Assembly: GCA_022036555.1 (NCBI GenBank)
Contig: CM039122.1
Coordinates: forward strand, 1,379,881 to 1,443,880
DNA length: 64,000 nucleotides
Direction: 5' to 3'
DNA from: Microstegium vimineum
Taxonomy: Eukaryota; Streptophyta; Magnoliopsida; Poales; Poaceae
Part shown: in pieces, positions 47,133 through 58,342 of the stretch
How positions within the stretch are numbered: position 1 is the stretch's first letter
Layout of the letters: each line of letters starts with the position of its first letter
Program-made: the position numbers and the translations under genes
Notes under the pieces: generated by a model
Told to the model about the DNA's origin: nothing
Databases searched by the model: none
What the model saw: the letters and a program-made list of their open reading frames with translations, nothing else

Positions 47133-49065
47133 TGAAAGGTCTTGTAATAGCTAGAGTGGGGTGAATAGCCTAATTAAATTTTCTACAGCAACACTTAGCA
47201 AACTTGTTAGAATAAAACACGGCGATAAGCAAGTTTGCTCTAACTCTAAGGTTATGCAAGCCACCTACCAAGTCTAGTAGCTAGCAAGATATATCATATG
47301 TCACACACAAGAGCTAAACAACTAGAGATGCTAAGCTAAGCTACACAAGCTAAGTTAGAGACTCTACTTTACAAGAATGTAAAAATGTAATGCAAAGTTG
47401 CAGATAGAAAGGTTATACCGACGTGAAGAGATGAACCAATAGATAACCAATCAATCACAAGATAAAATCTCGGTAAAGAGGCAATGAGACACAATATTTT
47501 TTACCGAGGTTCACTTGTTTGCCAACAAGCTAGTCCTCGTTGTAGCGATACACCCACTTGAAGGTTCACGCGCTAATTGGCAATCAAAGCCAAACCCGTT
47601 CAAGGGTGCCGCACAACCAACACAAGATGGGGATCCACAAGCTACGCGGATTCCACTAGAGATACCTTTCGCGAACTCCCGCGGGGTAGGTTCAAGAACC
47701 CCTCACAATCCACCGATCGGAGCCGGAGACAATCACCTTCCTCCGCTCAACGATCCTCGTCGCACCAAGCCGTCTAGGAGGTGGCAACTTCCAAGAATAA
47801 CAAGAGCTCTGCGATGACGACGATCACCAAGTGCCACTAGTATGCAATCAACAAAGCAATGCACTTGGATTCACTCTATCTCTCTATAATATGTCAAATA
47901 TGTTTAGAGGATGAGTGGTGGGGCTTCTCACAAGCAAGCACAAGTGTGTGAGTGAATAGAATGTGCAAGTGATGTCCCAAAGGGTTGGTCATATCACCTT
48001 ATATAGACCACACTCAATACTAGCCGTTTTGCCCCTGAAAAACGTTTTTTGCGCCCACTCCGGACGCACTTTTCACTGGGGGTCCAGACCATCAACAACG
48101 TCCGGACCCTCTTCCAGCCGAGAGCCAACGGCTCTATTCCAGCCTCCGGTCGCAGGGTCCGGACGCACCCAAGGTGCAGTCCGGACCATCACACATGCGT
48201 CCGGTCGAGCCTCCGTTTGAACTTGCTTCTTCCCGCGCGCACTGCAGCGCGCCACATGGCTCCGGACGCACCTGTTCACAGGGTCCGGAGTCACTGCTCC
48301 TTGCGCCCGGAAATATTTTTCCGGGCGCCCGAGCGCACCCGAGAGCTCGTTTGAGCTCCTTAGCACCTCCGGACCCAAGTCCGGTTCATGGTCCGGACCA
48401 TCACCCTGCGTCCGGACCCTCTTCCACAGAGAGTTACAGAGAGCGCCAAGCTCCGGACGCGCGTCCGGAGCTCTGCGTCCGGACGGCAAACAGCGTCCGG
48501 ATGCCTCTTACCAGTCGAGCCGGCAAGGGTTTGCCACCGGACGCACACGCGTTGGTCCAGTCGACCAGAACCCTTGCGTCCGGACTGCTTCCAGCTGCCC
48601 AAACACTTCTCCAACTTCGTACTAGCTTCCAAGAGCCAACACTAAGTGATCCCTACACTTTGTGCACGTGTGTTAGCTTTTAGCTCACATTTATCTTGGA
48701 TTAAGTTGGTTGTTTCACTAGTTCAATTGATTTTAATGCAATGCATATGAACCTAGTAGCACATGATAATCGTAATCATACTTAAGAGCTCCTTCCTTGA
48801 TAGTACGGCTATCTATCCTAAACGTGATCACATCCTCTATGATGTCTTGATCACCAAACCAAAAATGGTTCCTAGCAATCACCTTTGCCTTCACACCATT
48901 TTCCTTTCCACCACCATGTTAGAGCTTGTACCATCCTCACATGATCCACCTTGCTTCATCATATGGTATGCACCAACCTATCTCATGATTCACATTTAGA
49001 GATCAAGGTTAGTAGTTAGGTGGGTTTCATCAATTACTCAAAACCAAAACACATGGGGACTCTCA
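47133..49065 (-). repeat. 3' LTR of Sirevirus-like element
   Basis: 1933 bp. It contains a dense cluster of TCCGGA/GTCCGGAC words between about 48057 and 48600. An open stretch on the plus strand at 47515-47817 recurs in the other LTR and is not regarded as a gene. Confidence 0.92.
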
Positions 49066-50240
49066 ATCTCCCCCTTTCTGGTAATTGTTGACAACCCTTC
49101 CATAAAATATATGAAATATAATCATTATGAACTTAAGTTGCTTGTCCAAGCATTTTAATCAAAGATTCAAGATTTGGACAAGTTGCTCAATTTCGATTTT
49201 GGTAGTTATTAGCTCCCCCTACATATGTGCTTCATGAGTTTGGTTCAAGTTTTGCACATATGTATAGATAGGCATTGTGTGAGAGGAAATAGCTACCAAA
49301 TGATGCTAAGGTGTAAGAGTAGACCTTTGAAACGTGTTACCATCGGAGTGCGGGATATAGAATCACCCTTAGCACCATGATTAGCTAGACACCACTTGAA
49401 ACCAAAATTACTTTAAAGTTCATGGGTTAGAGCTAATCAACCTATGCATGCTAGTTGATCAATCATCATTCACTTAGATTCACTAGCAAACACCACACAA
49501 GCATGAATAATGAATGTAAGTACTTGTGCAACAATACATATGAGGATGCAAGCATTCAAATGCAACAAGATGTTCATGAGCTTGCTCCCCCTATTTGTGT
49601 GTTCTCATTTCAAAAAGATTTTTTATTTTCTCCATTTCTTATTTCTCCCCATATCATATATCTTTTGATTCTTCCCTTTTGGTCAATTTTATATCTTTTC
49701 ACATAATTTCTCCCCCTTTGTCATCCAATTGACACAAAAAGGTGGGACCAATTATAGATATTCAAGTTTTAGCTCTCCCTAAGTGTAAGATAGGGTGAAA
49801 GAATTTTTTTAACTTAGATTTGAACTAAGCTACTTGCCCAAGATGTTTAATTCAGTTTAAACCATAGACAAGCTTGTTCACACATGCTAAGATGGTTATC
49901 TTGCCCATGTTGAATTAGACACTTTGAGTTCATAGACATAGATCAAACACTAGGATTGCAAGCACATCAATATGTCATATGCTACCACTAGATCATATAA
50001 CTCATAGAAGCTATAGTGGCATCATATAAGCATCAAAGACATTTTAGTTTTCATGAATGAGCCTAGAAGCATGAGTGATGACTATATGCTCTATACAAGT
50101 CCTAACAAGGTATGCATGAATGCTCTCATATCAACTTTTACCTTGCATTGTTGGAGTAGAGGCATGTCATATAAGTGGGGGTGCATCAACTCATGTTGGA
50201 GAAATCAAGTATGTTCAACTCATTCCTTACCTTGTAAAAT
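49066..50240 (-). other. Non-coding segment with multiple purine tracts before the 3' LTR
   Basis: Besides the tract at the LTR border, pyrimidine-rich words (purine on the coding strand) occur near 49212 (AGCTCCCCCTACATATG), 49580 (TTGCTCCCCCTATTTG) and 49705 (TTTCTCCCCCTTTGTC), with weaker ones at 49650 and 49773. No coding frame is supported. Repeated purine tracts here are a known peculiarity of Sireviruses. Confidence 0.65.
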
Positions 50241-53200
50241 CTCTTTTCATCTAGTGGCTTGGTAAAGATATCGGCCAATTGATCTTCGGTGCCAACACTA
50301 GTGATAGAAATGTCCCCTTTCAATTGATGATCTCTAATGAAATGATGACGGACATCAATATGCTTTGTTCTTGAGTGTTAAACCGGATTGTTTGTGAGCT
50401 TGATTACACTTTCATTGTCACATAGCAAAGGCACTTGCTTGAATTTGACTCCAAAGTCATTCAAAGTAGCTCTCATCCATAGGATTTGTGCACAACAACT
50501 CCCCGCACTAATATATTCGGCTTTGGCGGTAGAGAGTGCCACACTATTTTGCTTCTTTGATGACCATGAGACTAGTGATCTTCCAAGCAATTGACAAATG
50601 CCCGATGTGCTTTTCCTTTCTATCTTGCAACCCGCATAGTCCGAGTCGGAGTATCCAAGTAACTCAAAGTTTGATCCTTTAGGATACCACAACCCAACAT
50701 TAGGTGTATGCTTCAAATATCTCAATATCCTCTATGTGGCTTTCAAATGACTCTCTCTTGGAGAAGCTTGAAACCTTGCACACATGCATACACTAAACAT
50801 GACATCCGATCTTGATGTGGTCACATAGAGCAAGCTACCAATCATTGATCTATATAGCTTTTGATCTACCATGTTGCCACTAGCATCACCATCTAAATTT
50901 CCATTTGTTCCCATTGGTGTACTAATAGACTTTGCTTCATCTAGATTGAACTTCTTGAGCATGTCCTTGATGTACTTGCCTTGACTAACAAAAGTCACAT
51001 TCTTCAATTGTTTGACTTGAAGACCAAGGAAGTAACTAAGCTCTCCAAGCATAGACATCTCAAATTCTTTGGCCATCATGATGCCAAATTCTTCACAAAA
51101 CTCTTGATTGGTTGACCCAAAGATAATGTCATCCACATAGATTTGCAACACAAACAAGTCCTTCTCAATCTTCTTGATGAATAGGGTAGTATCAACCTTC
51201 CCCATAATGAATCCCTAGAGAGTAGAAAATTCCTCAACCCCTCATACCATGCTCTTGGAGCTTGCTTCAAGCCATATAATGCCTTCTTTAGCTTGTACAC
51301 ATGGTTGGGTTTCTTGTCATCTTCAAACCCGGGTGGTTGCTCAACAAATACCAATTCATTGATGTACCCATTGAGAAATGCACTCTTCACATACATTTGA
51401 TAAAGCTTGATGTTGTGAGCACAAGCATAAACCAATAGAATCCTTATTGCTTCTAGCCTTGCCACCGGTGCATATGTTTCTCCAAAGTCAAGACCCTCTA
51501 CTTGAGTGTAACCTTGTGTAACTAGTCTTGCTTTGTTTCTCACCTCTATTCCATCTTGATCTTGCTTGTTGCGAAAGACCTATCTAGTGCCAATAACATT
51601 GTGATTCTTTGGTCTCTCAACTAGCTCTCAAACTTGATTTCTAGTGAAGTTGTTGAGTTCTTCATGCATAGCATTCATCCAATTAATATCTTGCAAAGCC
51701 TCTTCAATCTTGGTTGGCTCAATAGATGATACAAAAGAATAGTGTTCACAAAATGAGGCCAATCTTGATCTTGTTTGTACACCACTAGTGATATCTCCAA
51801 TAATATGATCAATAGGATGATCCCTTGCAATAGATGTAGGTTGGAGTATTGGAAGTTGATTGCTTGTACTTGGTTGATCATTGGGTTAAGTAGATGAACT
51901 AGCTTCTTGATCTTGAGTTGGAGAGGATGAACTAGCTTGATTGTCATTTAGTTGCACATTTGATGGAGGATTTACTTGATCTTCAATATCTTGGTCATCA
52001 TCCACTTGCCTTGGTCGAATGTCCCCAATATCCATATTCCTCATTGCATTAGCCAATGGTTCACCTCTCACATCATCATGGTTGGCATTCTCATCTTGAG
52101 ATTCATTTGTTTCATCAAACTCCACATCATGTACTTCATCAACTATGCCATGAGTAAGGTTCCATACTCTATAAGCTTTGCTTGTAGTTGAGTAGCTAAG
52201 TAAGAAGCCTTCATCACATTTCTTCTCAAATTTGCTCAATCTTGCACCTTTCATCAATATATAGCATTTGCATCCAAATACTCTAAAGTATGCAATATTT
52301 GACTTTCTTTCATTTAATAGCTCATAAAGTGTCTTCTCAAGCATCTTGTGGCAATATAGTCGGTTGCTATAATAGCAAGTCGTGTTGATAGCTTCGGCCC
52401 AAAAAGAATCACTCACATTGTATTCACTAAGCTTAGATCTTGCCATATCAATGAGTGTCCTATTCTTCCTCTCAACAAGCCCATTTAATTGAGGTGTATA
52501 CTTGACCGAGAATTGATGTTTGATTCCATATTCATCACAAAGCTCATCAACTCTAGTATTATTGAATTCACTACTATTGTCACTTCTTACTCTCTTGATA
52601 GTTGTTTCAAACTAATTTTGGCATCTCTTGACAAAGACTTTGAATGTATTAAATGTTTCACTCTTATCACTCAAGAAGAATACCCATGTATACCTAGTGA
52701 AGTCATCAATTATCACAAAGCCATACTTGTTACCACCAATACTTGTATATGCGGTTGGTCCAAACAAGTCCATGTGCAAAAGCTCAAATGGTTTGCAAGT
52801 ACTCATCATGCTCTTACTAGGGTGAGTATTTCCAACTTGTTTGCCAGCTTGACAAGAGCTACATAGCTTATCTTTCTCAAAGACCATATCTTTCAAGCCT
52901 CTAGCTAGATCATGCTTGACTAGTTTGTTCAATTGTTTCATTCCAACATGACCAAGCCTTCTATGCCATAACCAAGCCATGCTAGATTTGGATAGCAAGC
53001 AAGTTGACAATTGAGTATAGATTCTCATATCTAAAACCTTTGAATATTAAGTTGGAGCCATCTACACTTATGATCTCTACATCATCAACTCCAAAGATGC
53101 ATTTAAATCCAAGATCACAAAGTTGAGCTACGGATAGCAAGTTGAAGTTCAAGCTCTCTACTAGAAACATATTTGATATGCTCATGTCATTTGATATAGA

Positions 53201-55449
53201 AATCTTACCAAGTCTTTTGACCTTGCCTTTGCCATTGTCACCAAATGTGATAGATTCAATCCCATTGCAATCATTTTGCTTGATAGAGTTGAACATTCTT
53301 GAATCTCCGGTCATATGTTGAGTGCACCCACTATCAAGCACCCAATACCTCCCTCCGGCTTTATAATTGACCTATAAAACAATTTAGTTCATCTTAGGTA
53401 CCCATACTTGCTTGGGTCCTCCAAAGTTAGTGACTAAGGACTTAGGTACCCAAATAGCTTTCTTCTTTGAGCTCTCATTGGGTGTACCCATGTACTTAGC
53501 AATCACACCTTTCTTTCCCTTGGTAAGCATATAACTAGAATCAAAGCGAAGAGATGCATGTGTAAATTTATCTTGCTTTGGTTTAGTTTGCAATGTTGCT
53601 CATCATGCCCTACTTGCTTGCAACTAGTGCAAAACCGACCATTTCTCTTCACAAAGCGAGGCTTTGGAGTTGCAAAGGCCGCCTTGCCTTTCTTGGGGGT
53701 ATAGCCAAGTCCTTCTTTGCAAAGGGAGAACCTTTGGCTACCCAAGCACTTAAGCAAGTGGGAGTCTCCACCATAGGCATTGCCTAATGCTAGAGTGAGC
53801 TTAACAACCTCCTTCTTAAGGTTCTCATTCTTAACCGTTAGTGAGGCATCACAAGTGACAACATCACTAGTAGAAGAGATAGAGTTAGAAGTGCTAGTAG
53901 AAGGGTTAGTTGGGGTGATGATGATGGGTTGATAGAATGATTCATCAATTATATCACAAGTTACACCCATGTTACTTGTTTGAACATGCTCTTTCTCATT
54001 TTGCTCAACAAGAAGTGAATGAGCCTTTTCAAGCTTAGAGTGAGCTTTTTCAAGCTTAGAGTGAGCTTTGCCAATCTTCTCATGGGCAACCATTTGCCTC
54101 TCATGAGTAAGGTTGAGCTCATCAAAGGATTGCTTGAGAGAATGATTCTCTTGCTTGAGAGAATGATTCTCCTTTCACAGTGCTTTGCACTCCTTTTTTG
54201 TGAGGTCAAAGTGAGTCTTAGCATCTTCTAACATTACAATAAGTTCATCTTTAGTGGGTTCATCATCATCATCATCACTAGAGTCACTCTCATCATCGGA
54301 TTGTACCTTAGTTGGCCTAGCCATGAAGCATGTAGATGGAGTGTCAAAGAGAGAGATCTTGTTTTTCATAGCAATGCTTGCAAGAGCCTTCTTCTTGCTT
54401 GATCTCTTCTCATCATCACTTGAGTCATCATCTTCATTTGAATCACTATCCCAAGTGACAACATATGATCCTCCCTTCTTGCTCTTCTTGAGAAACATCT
54501 TGCTCTCTTTCTTTTCTTTCTTCTTGCTCTTCTTTTCATCTTCATCATCACTATGATGTGGGTAATCCGAAATGAAGTGATCCTTGCTATTGCACTTGAA
54601 ACATCTCTTGTCATTGTTCTTGCTCTTGAAGGAGTTCTTCTTCCTTCTAGCTCTATAGCCCTTCTTCTTCATGAACTTGCCAAATTTCTTGACAAAGAGG
54701 GCCATTTGTTCTTCATCTTCACTATCATCATTGCTTGATTCATCACACTTTGCTTTGCCCTTTGATGATGATGTGGCTTTGAATGCCACACTCTTCTTCT
54801 TATCTTCTTTCTTGTCATCCTTCTTTTCCTTGTTCTCTCTAATCTTGTCCTTATCTTCTCTAAAGGTGTCATCGGTCATCACCTCACCAAGGATTTGGTT
54901 TGGTGTGGTTGTATCCAATCCACTTCTCATCAATAGAGTGACTAGCATCTCAAATCTTGGAGGAAGACTTCTTAGGAACTTGAAGGAGAAGTTCTTGTTC
55001 TCCACCTTCTCTCCAAGTGACTTAAGGTCATTGACAAGCACCTCAAGCCTATTGAACATCTCGGGCACATTCCCATCTTCCTTCATCTTGAAGCTAGCAA
55101 ATCTTTTCTTCAAGATATAGGCCTTTGCTCCCTTCATGGATTGAGTCCCTTCATATGACTCTTCTAGATTCTTCCAAGCCTCATGAGCACTCTCCAAGTT
55201 TTTGATTTGCTCAAAGACTTCCTTGGAGATTGCCTCATATATTGCACTCAAGGTAATATCATTGTTTTGGAGCTTCTCCTCTTCGGCCGTGGTGGGTGCT
55301 TCTTCATCCACCACCTCAAACTTCTTGTCGACCACCAACCATATCTTCCGGTTGATTGATTTGATATAGGTAGTCATCATGGCCTTCCAATAGCTATAAT
55401 TGGTGCCATCGAACTTAGGTGCCCTTTTGGTGTTGTTGATATGAGCCAT
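50241..55449 (-). pseudogene. Broken gag-pol of Sirevirus-like element
   Basis: Gag starts at 55449 (MAHINNTKRAPKFDGTNY). It has a zinc knuckle whose last cysteine position is Tyr (CFKCNSKDHFISDYPH), then acidic and lysine-rich stretches. A TGA interrupts the frame near 54175. The protease motif LDSGCTQHMTGD is near 53340, the integrase region about 53000-52400, and RT about 51540-50750. In RT the first catalytic position reads QMYVKSAFLNG, with Tyr in place of Asp, while YVDDIIFG is intact. RNase H (about 50725-50378) has SDSDYAGC and KAEYIS but is cut off from RT by a stop near 50730. Further frame changes lie near 51200 and 51886. This copy cannot encode active enzyme. Confidence 0.85.
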
Positions 55450-55505
55450 TTTAACACCGTGGGATGTTAAGCCTTTAAGTACGGTGTACTAGCTCCGATA
55501 TCACT

Positions 55506-57442
55506 TGAAAGGTCTTGTAATGGCTAGAGGAGGGGGGGTTGAATAGCCTAATTAAATTTTCTACAACAACACTTAGTAAACTTGTTAGAATAAAACACGG
55601 CGATAAGCAAGTTTGCTCTAGCTCTAAGGTTATGCAAGCCACCTACCAAGTCTAGTAGCTAGCAAGATATATCCTATGTCACACACAAGAGCTAAACAAC
55701 TAGAGATGCTAAGCTAAGCTACACAAGCTAAGCTAGAGGCTCTACTTTGCAAGAATGTAAGAATGTAATGCAAAGCTAGAGATAGAAAGGTTATACCTAC
55801 GTGAAGAGATGAACCAATAGATAACCAATCAATCACAAGATGAAATCTCGGTAAAGATACAATGAGATAAAATATTTTTACCGAGGTTCACTTGTTTGCC
55901 AACAAGCTAGTCCTCGTTGTAGCGATACACCCACTTGGAGGTTCACGCGTTAATTGGCAATCAAAGCCAAACCCGTTCAAAGGTGCCGCACAACCAACAC
56001 AAGATGTGGATCCACAAGCTACGCGGATTCCACTTGAGATACCTTTTGCGAACTCCCGCGGGGTAGGTTCAAGAACCCCTCACAATCCACCGATCGGAGC
56101 CGGAGACAATCACCTTCCTCCGCTCAACGATCCTCGTCGCACCAAGCCGTCTAGGAGGTGGCAACTTCCAAGAATAACAAGAGCTCTGCGATGACGACGA
56201 TCACCAAGTGCCACTAGTATGCAATCAACAAAGCAATGCACTTGGATTCACTCTATCTCTCTATAATATGTCAAATATGTTTAGAGGATGAGTGGTGGGG
56301 CTTCTCACAAGCAAGCACAAGTGTGTGAGTGAATAGAATGTGCAAGTGATTCCCCAAAGGGTCGGCCATATCACCTTATATAGACCACACTCAACACTAG
56401 CCGTTTTGCCCCTGAAAAACGCTTTTTGCGCCCACTCCGGACGCACTTTTCACTGGGGGTCCGGACCATCAACAGCGTCCGGACCCTCTTCCAGCCGAGA
56501 GTCAACGGCTCTGTTCCAGCCTCTGGTCGCAGGGTCCGGACGCACCCAAGGTGCAGTCCGGACCATCACACATGCGTCTGGTCGAGCCTCCGTTTGAACT
56601 TGCTTCTTCCTGCGCGCACTGTAGCACGCCACGTGGCTCCGGACACACCTATTCACAGGGTCCGGAGTCACCGCTCCTTGCGTCCGGAAATATTTTTGCG
56701 GGCGCCCGAGCGCACCCGAGAGCTCGCTTGAGCTCCTTAACACATCCGGACCCAAGTCCAGTTCATGGTCCGGACCATCACCCTGCGTCCGGACCCTCTT
56801 CCACAGAGAGTTACAGAGAGCGCCAGGCTCCGGACGCGCGTCTAGAGCTCTGCGTCCGGACGGCAAACATCGTCCGGATGCCTCTCACCAGCCGAGCCAG
56901 CAAGGGTTTACCACCGGACGCACACGCGTTGGTCCGGTCGGCCAGAACCCTTGCGTCCGGACTACTTCCAGCTGTCCAAACACTTCTCTAACTTCTTCCA
57001 AGCTTCCAAGAGCCAACACTAAGTGATCCCTACACTTGTGCACGTGTGTTAGCTTTTAGCTCACATTTATCTTGGATTAAGTTGGTTGTTTCACTAGTTC
57101 AATTGATTTTAATGCAATGCATATGAACCTAGTGACACATGATAACCGTAATCATACTCAAGAGCTTCCTCCTTGATAGTACGGTTATCTATCCTAAACG
57201 TGATCACATCCTCTATGATGTCTTGATCACCAAACCAAAAATGGTTCCTAGCAATCACCTTTGCCTTCACACTATTTTCCTTTCCACCACCATGCTAGAG
57301 CTTGTGCTATCCTCACATGATCCACCTTGCTTCATCACATGGTATGTACCAACCTATCTCATGATTCACACTTAGAGATCAAGGTTAGTACTTAGATGGG
57401 TTTCATCAATTACTCAAAAACCAAAACACATAGGGACTCTCA
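55506..57442 (-). repeat. 5' LTR of Sirevirus-like element
   Basis: 1937 bp partner LTR, with the same TCCGGA-rich block at about 56435-56960. The tRNA-Met-type primer site adjoins its left end. Confidence 0.92.
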
Positions 57443-57447
57443 GATAT

Positions 57448-57514
57448 GCGCTATGTCTAGATGGTAAAAACAATACATATCTACAAAAGCCAAAGCTTCT
57501 TATAATTTCGGATA
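57448..57514. mobile_element. Right half of the MITE split by the retrotransposon
   Basis: Continues the element that begins at 47063: it carries TAAAAACAATACATATCTACAAAAGCC and the terminal CTTATAATTTCGGATAG, complementary to the left half. Confidence 0.7.
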
Positions 57515-57537
57515 GATTTAATATATTATATGAAATA

Positions 57538-58158
57538 GGAAAAAGTCTATATTTCCTCTCTGAACTATCGTTCGCGTTCTTTTTTCCTCCCTAAACTGTA
57601 AAACCAGAAATCTTTCCTCCTTCGACTCTGAAAACCCGTTCGTTTTACCTCCCTAAGTGGTTTTGGATAGTGGTTTCGTCTTTTTTCTTTCTTTATTTAT
57701 TTCGAATGAATCTTTGGAAAATCATAGTAAACCAAAAAAATTCATAAAATAAAAAATCCAATTTTGTTAGACTCCACATGAGTATATCTATATAGTGAAT
57801 ATATAATATGATATGTTTTAGTACAATTTTTTCTTATATCTTTAAATCTATACTTTTTTAGTAATTAATTAGAAAACTTTGTACTAAAGTATACCATATT
57901 ATATGTTCAATGTATAGATCTACTCATGTGGAGTCCAACAAAATTGAATTTTCTATTTTATGATTTTTCTGTGATTTACTATGTTTTTTCAAATATTTAG
58001 TCAAAATAAATAAAAAAGGAAAAAAGACAAAACCACTGTCCAAAACCACTCAGGGAGGTAAAACGAACCGTTTTCAAAGTTGAAGGGGGAAAAATTTCTG
58101 GTTTTATGGTTCAGGGAGGAAAAACGAACCGTTCAGGGAGGAAATATGAACTTTTTCC
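57538..58158. mobile_element. Mutator-like foldback element, 621 bp, perfect 9-bp target duplication
   Basis: TATGAAATA is present at 57529-57537 and 58159-58167, the 9-bp duplication typical of Mutator elements. The termini are GGAAAAAGTCTATATTTCCTC and, inverted, GGAAAAAGTTCATATTTCCTC. Complementarity with gaps extends some 200 bases inward (AACCAGAAAT.TTTCC, AAAACCACT..CCAAAACCACT), then an AT-rich centre. No transposase. Confidence 0.88.
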
Positions 58159-58342
58159 TATGAAATAATATTATCAATTCCAATTGTATTTTTCCGGCCC
58201 ACTAGTATAATGCCAGCGGGCCTCCACTTCGATGTTCTATCGACTATCGAACACCTCACTGTATCCCCAACCTCGCGCATCGCCGTCCCACCCCAAGCCA
58301 ATAAACCCGAAATCCCTTCTCGCCGCCATCGATCGGGCCTCC

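Larger units (their letters stand above)
47133..57442 (-). mobile_element. Sirevirus-like Copia retrotransposon, 10.3 kb
   Basis: Complete insertion with 1.9-kb LTRs at 47133-49065 and 55506-57442 (both start TGAAAGGTCTTGTAAT and end GGGACTCTCA) and the target duplication GATAT at 47128-47132 and 57443-57447. It is read on the minus strand. The primer site TGATATCGGAGC follows the 5' LTR on that strand; the purine tract AGAAAGGGGGAGA precedes the 3' LTR. Large LTRs, a long gag, a ~1.2-kb segment between RNase H and the 3' LTR with several extra purine tracts, and palindrome-rich LTRs suggest the Sirevirus lineage. The LTRs are alike but differ at scattered sites. Confidence 0.93.

Noticed and set aside
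47515..47817. Open frame of 100 codons on the plus strand, repeated at 55892-56194
   Set aside because: It lies in the two LTRs of the same element, antisense to its transcription, and shows no domain. It is conserved only because the LTRs are copies.
48073..48683. Long overlapping frames on both strands
   Set aside because: A by-product of the TCCGGA-rich, stop-poor LTR sequence; same frames appear in the other LTR with ordinary substitutions.
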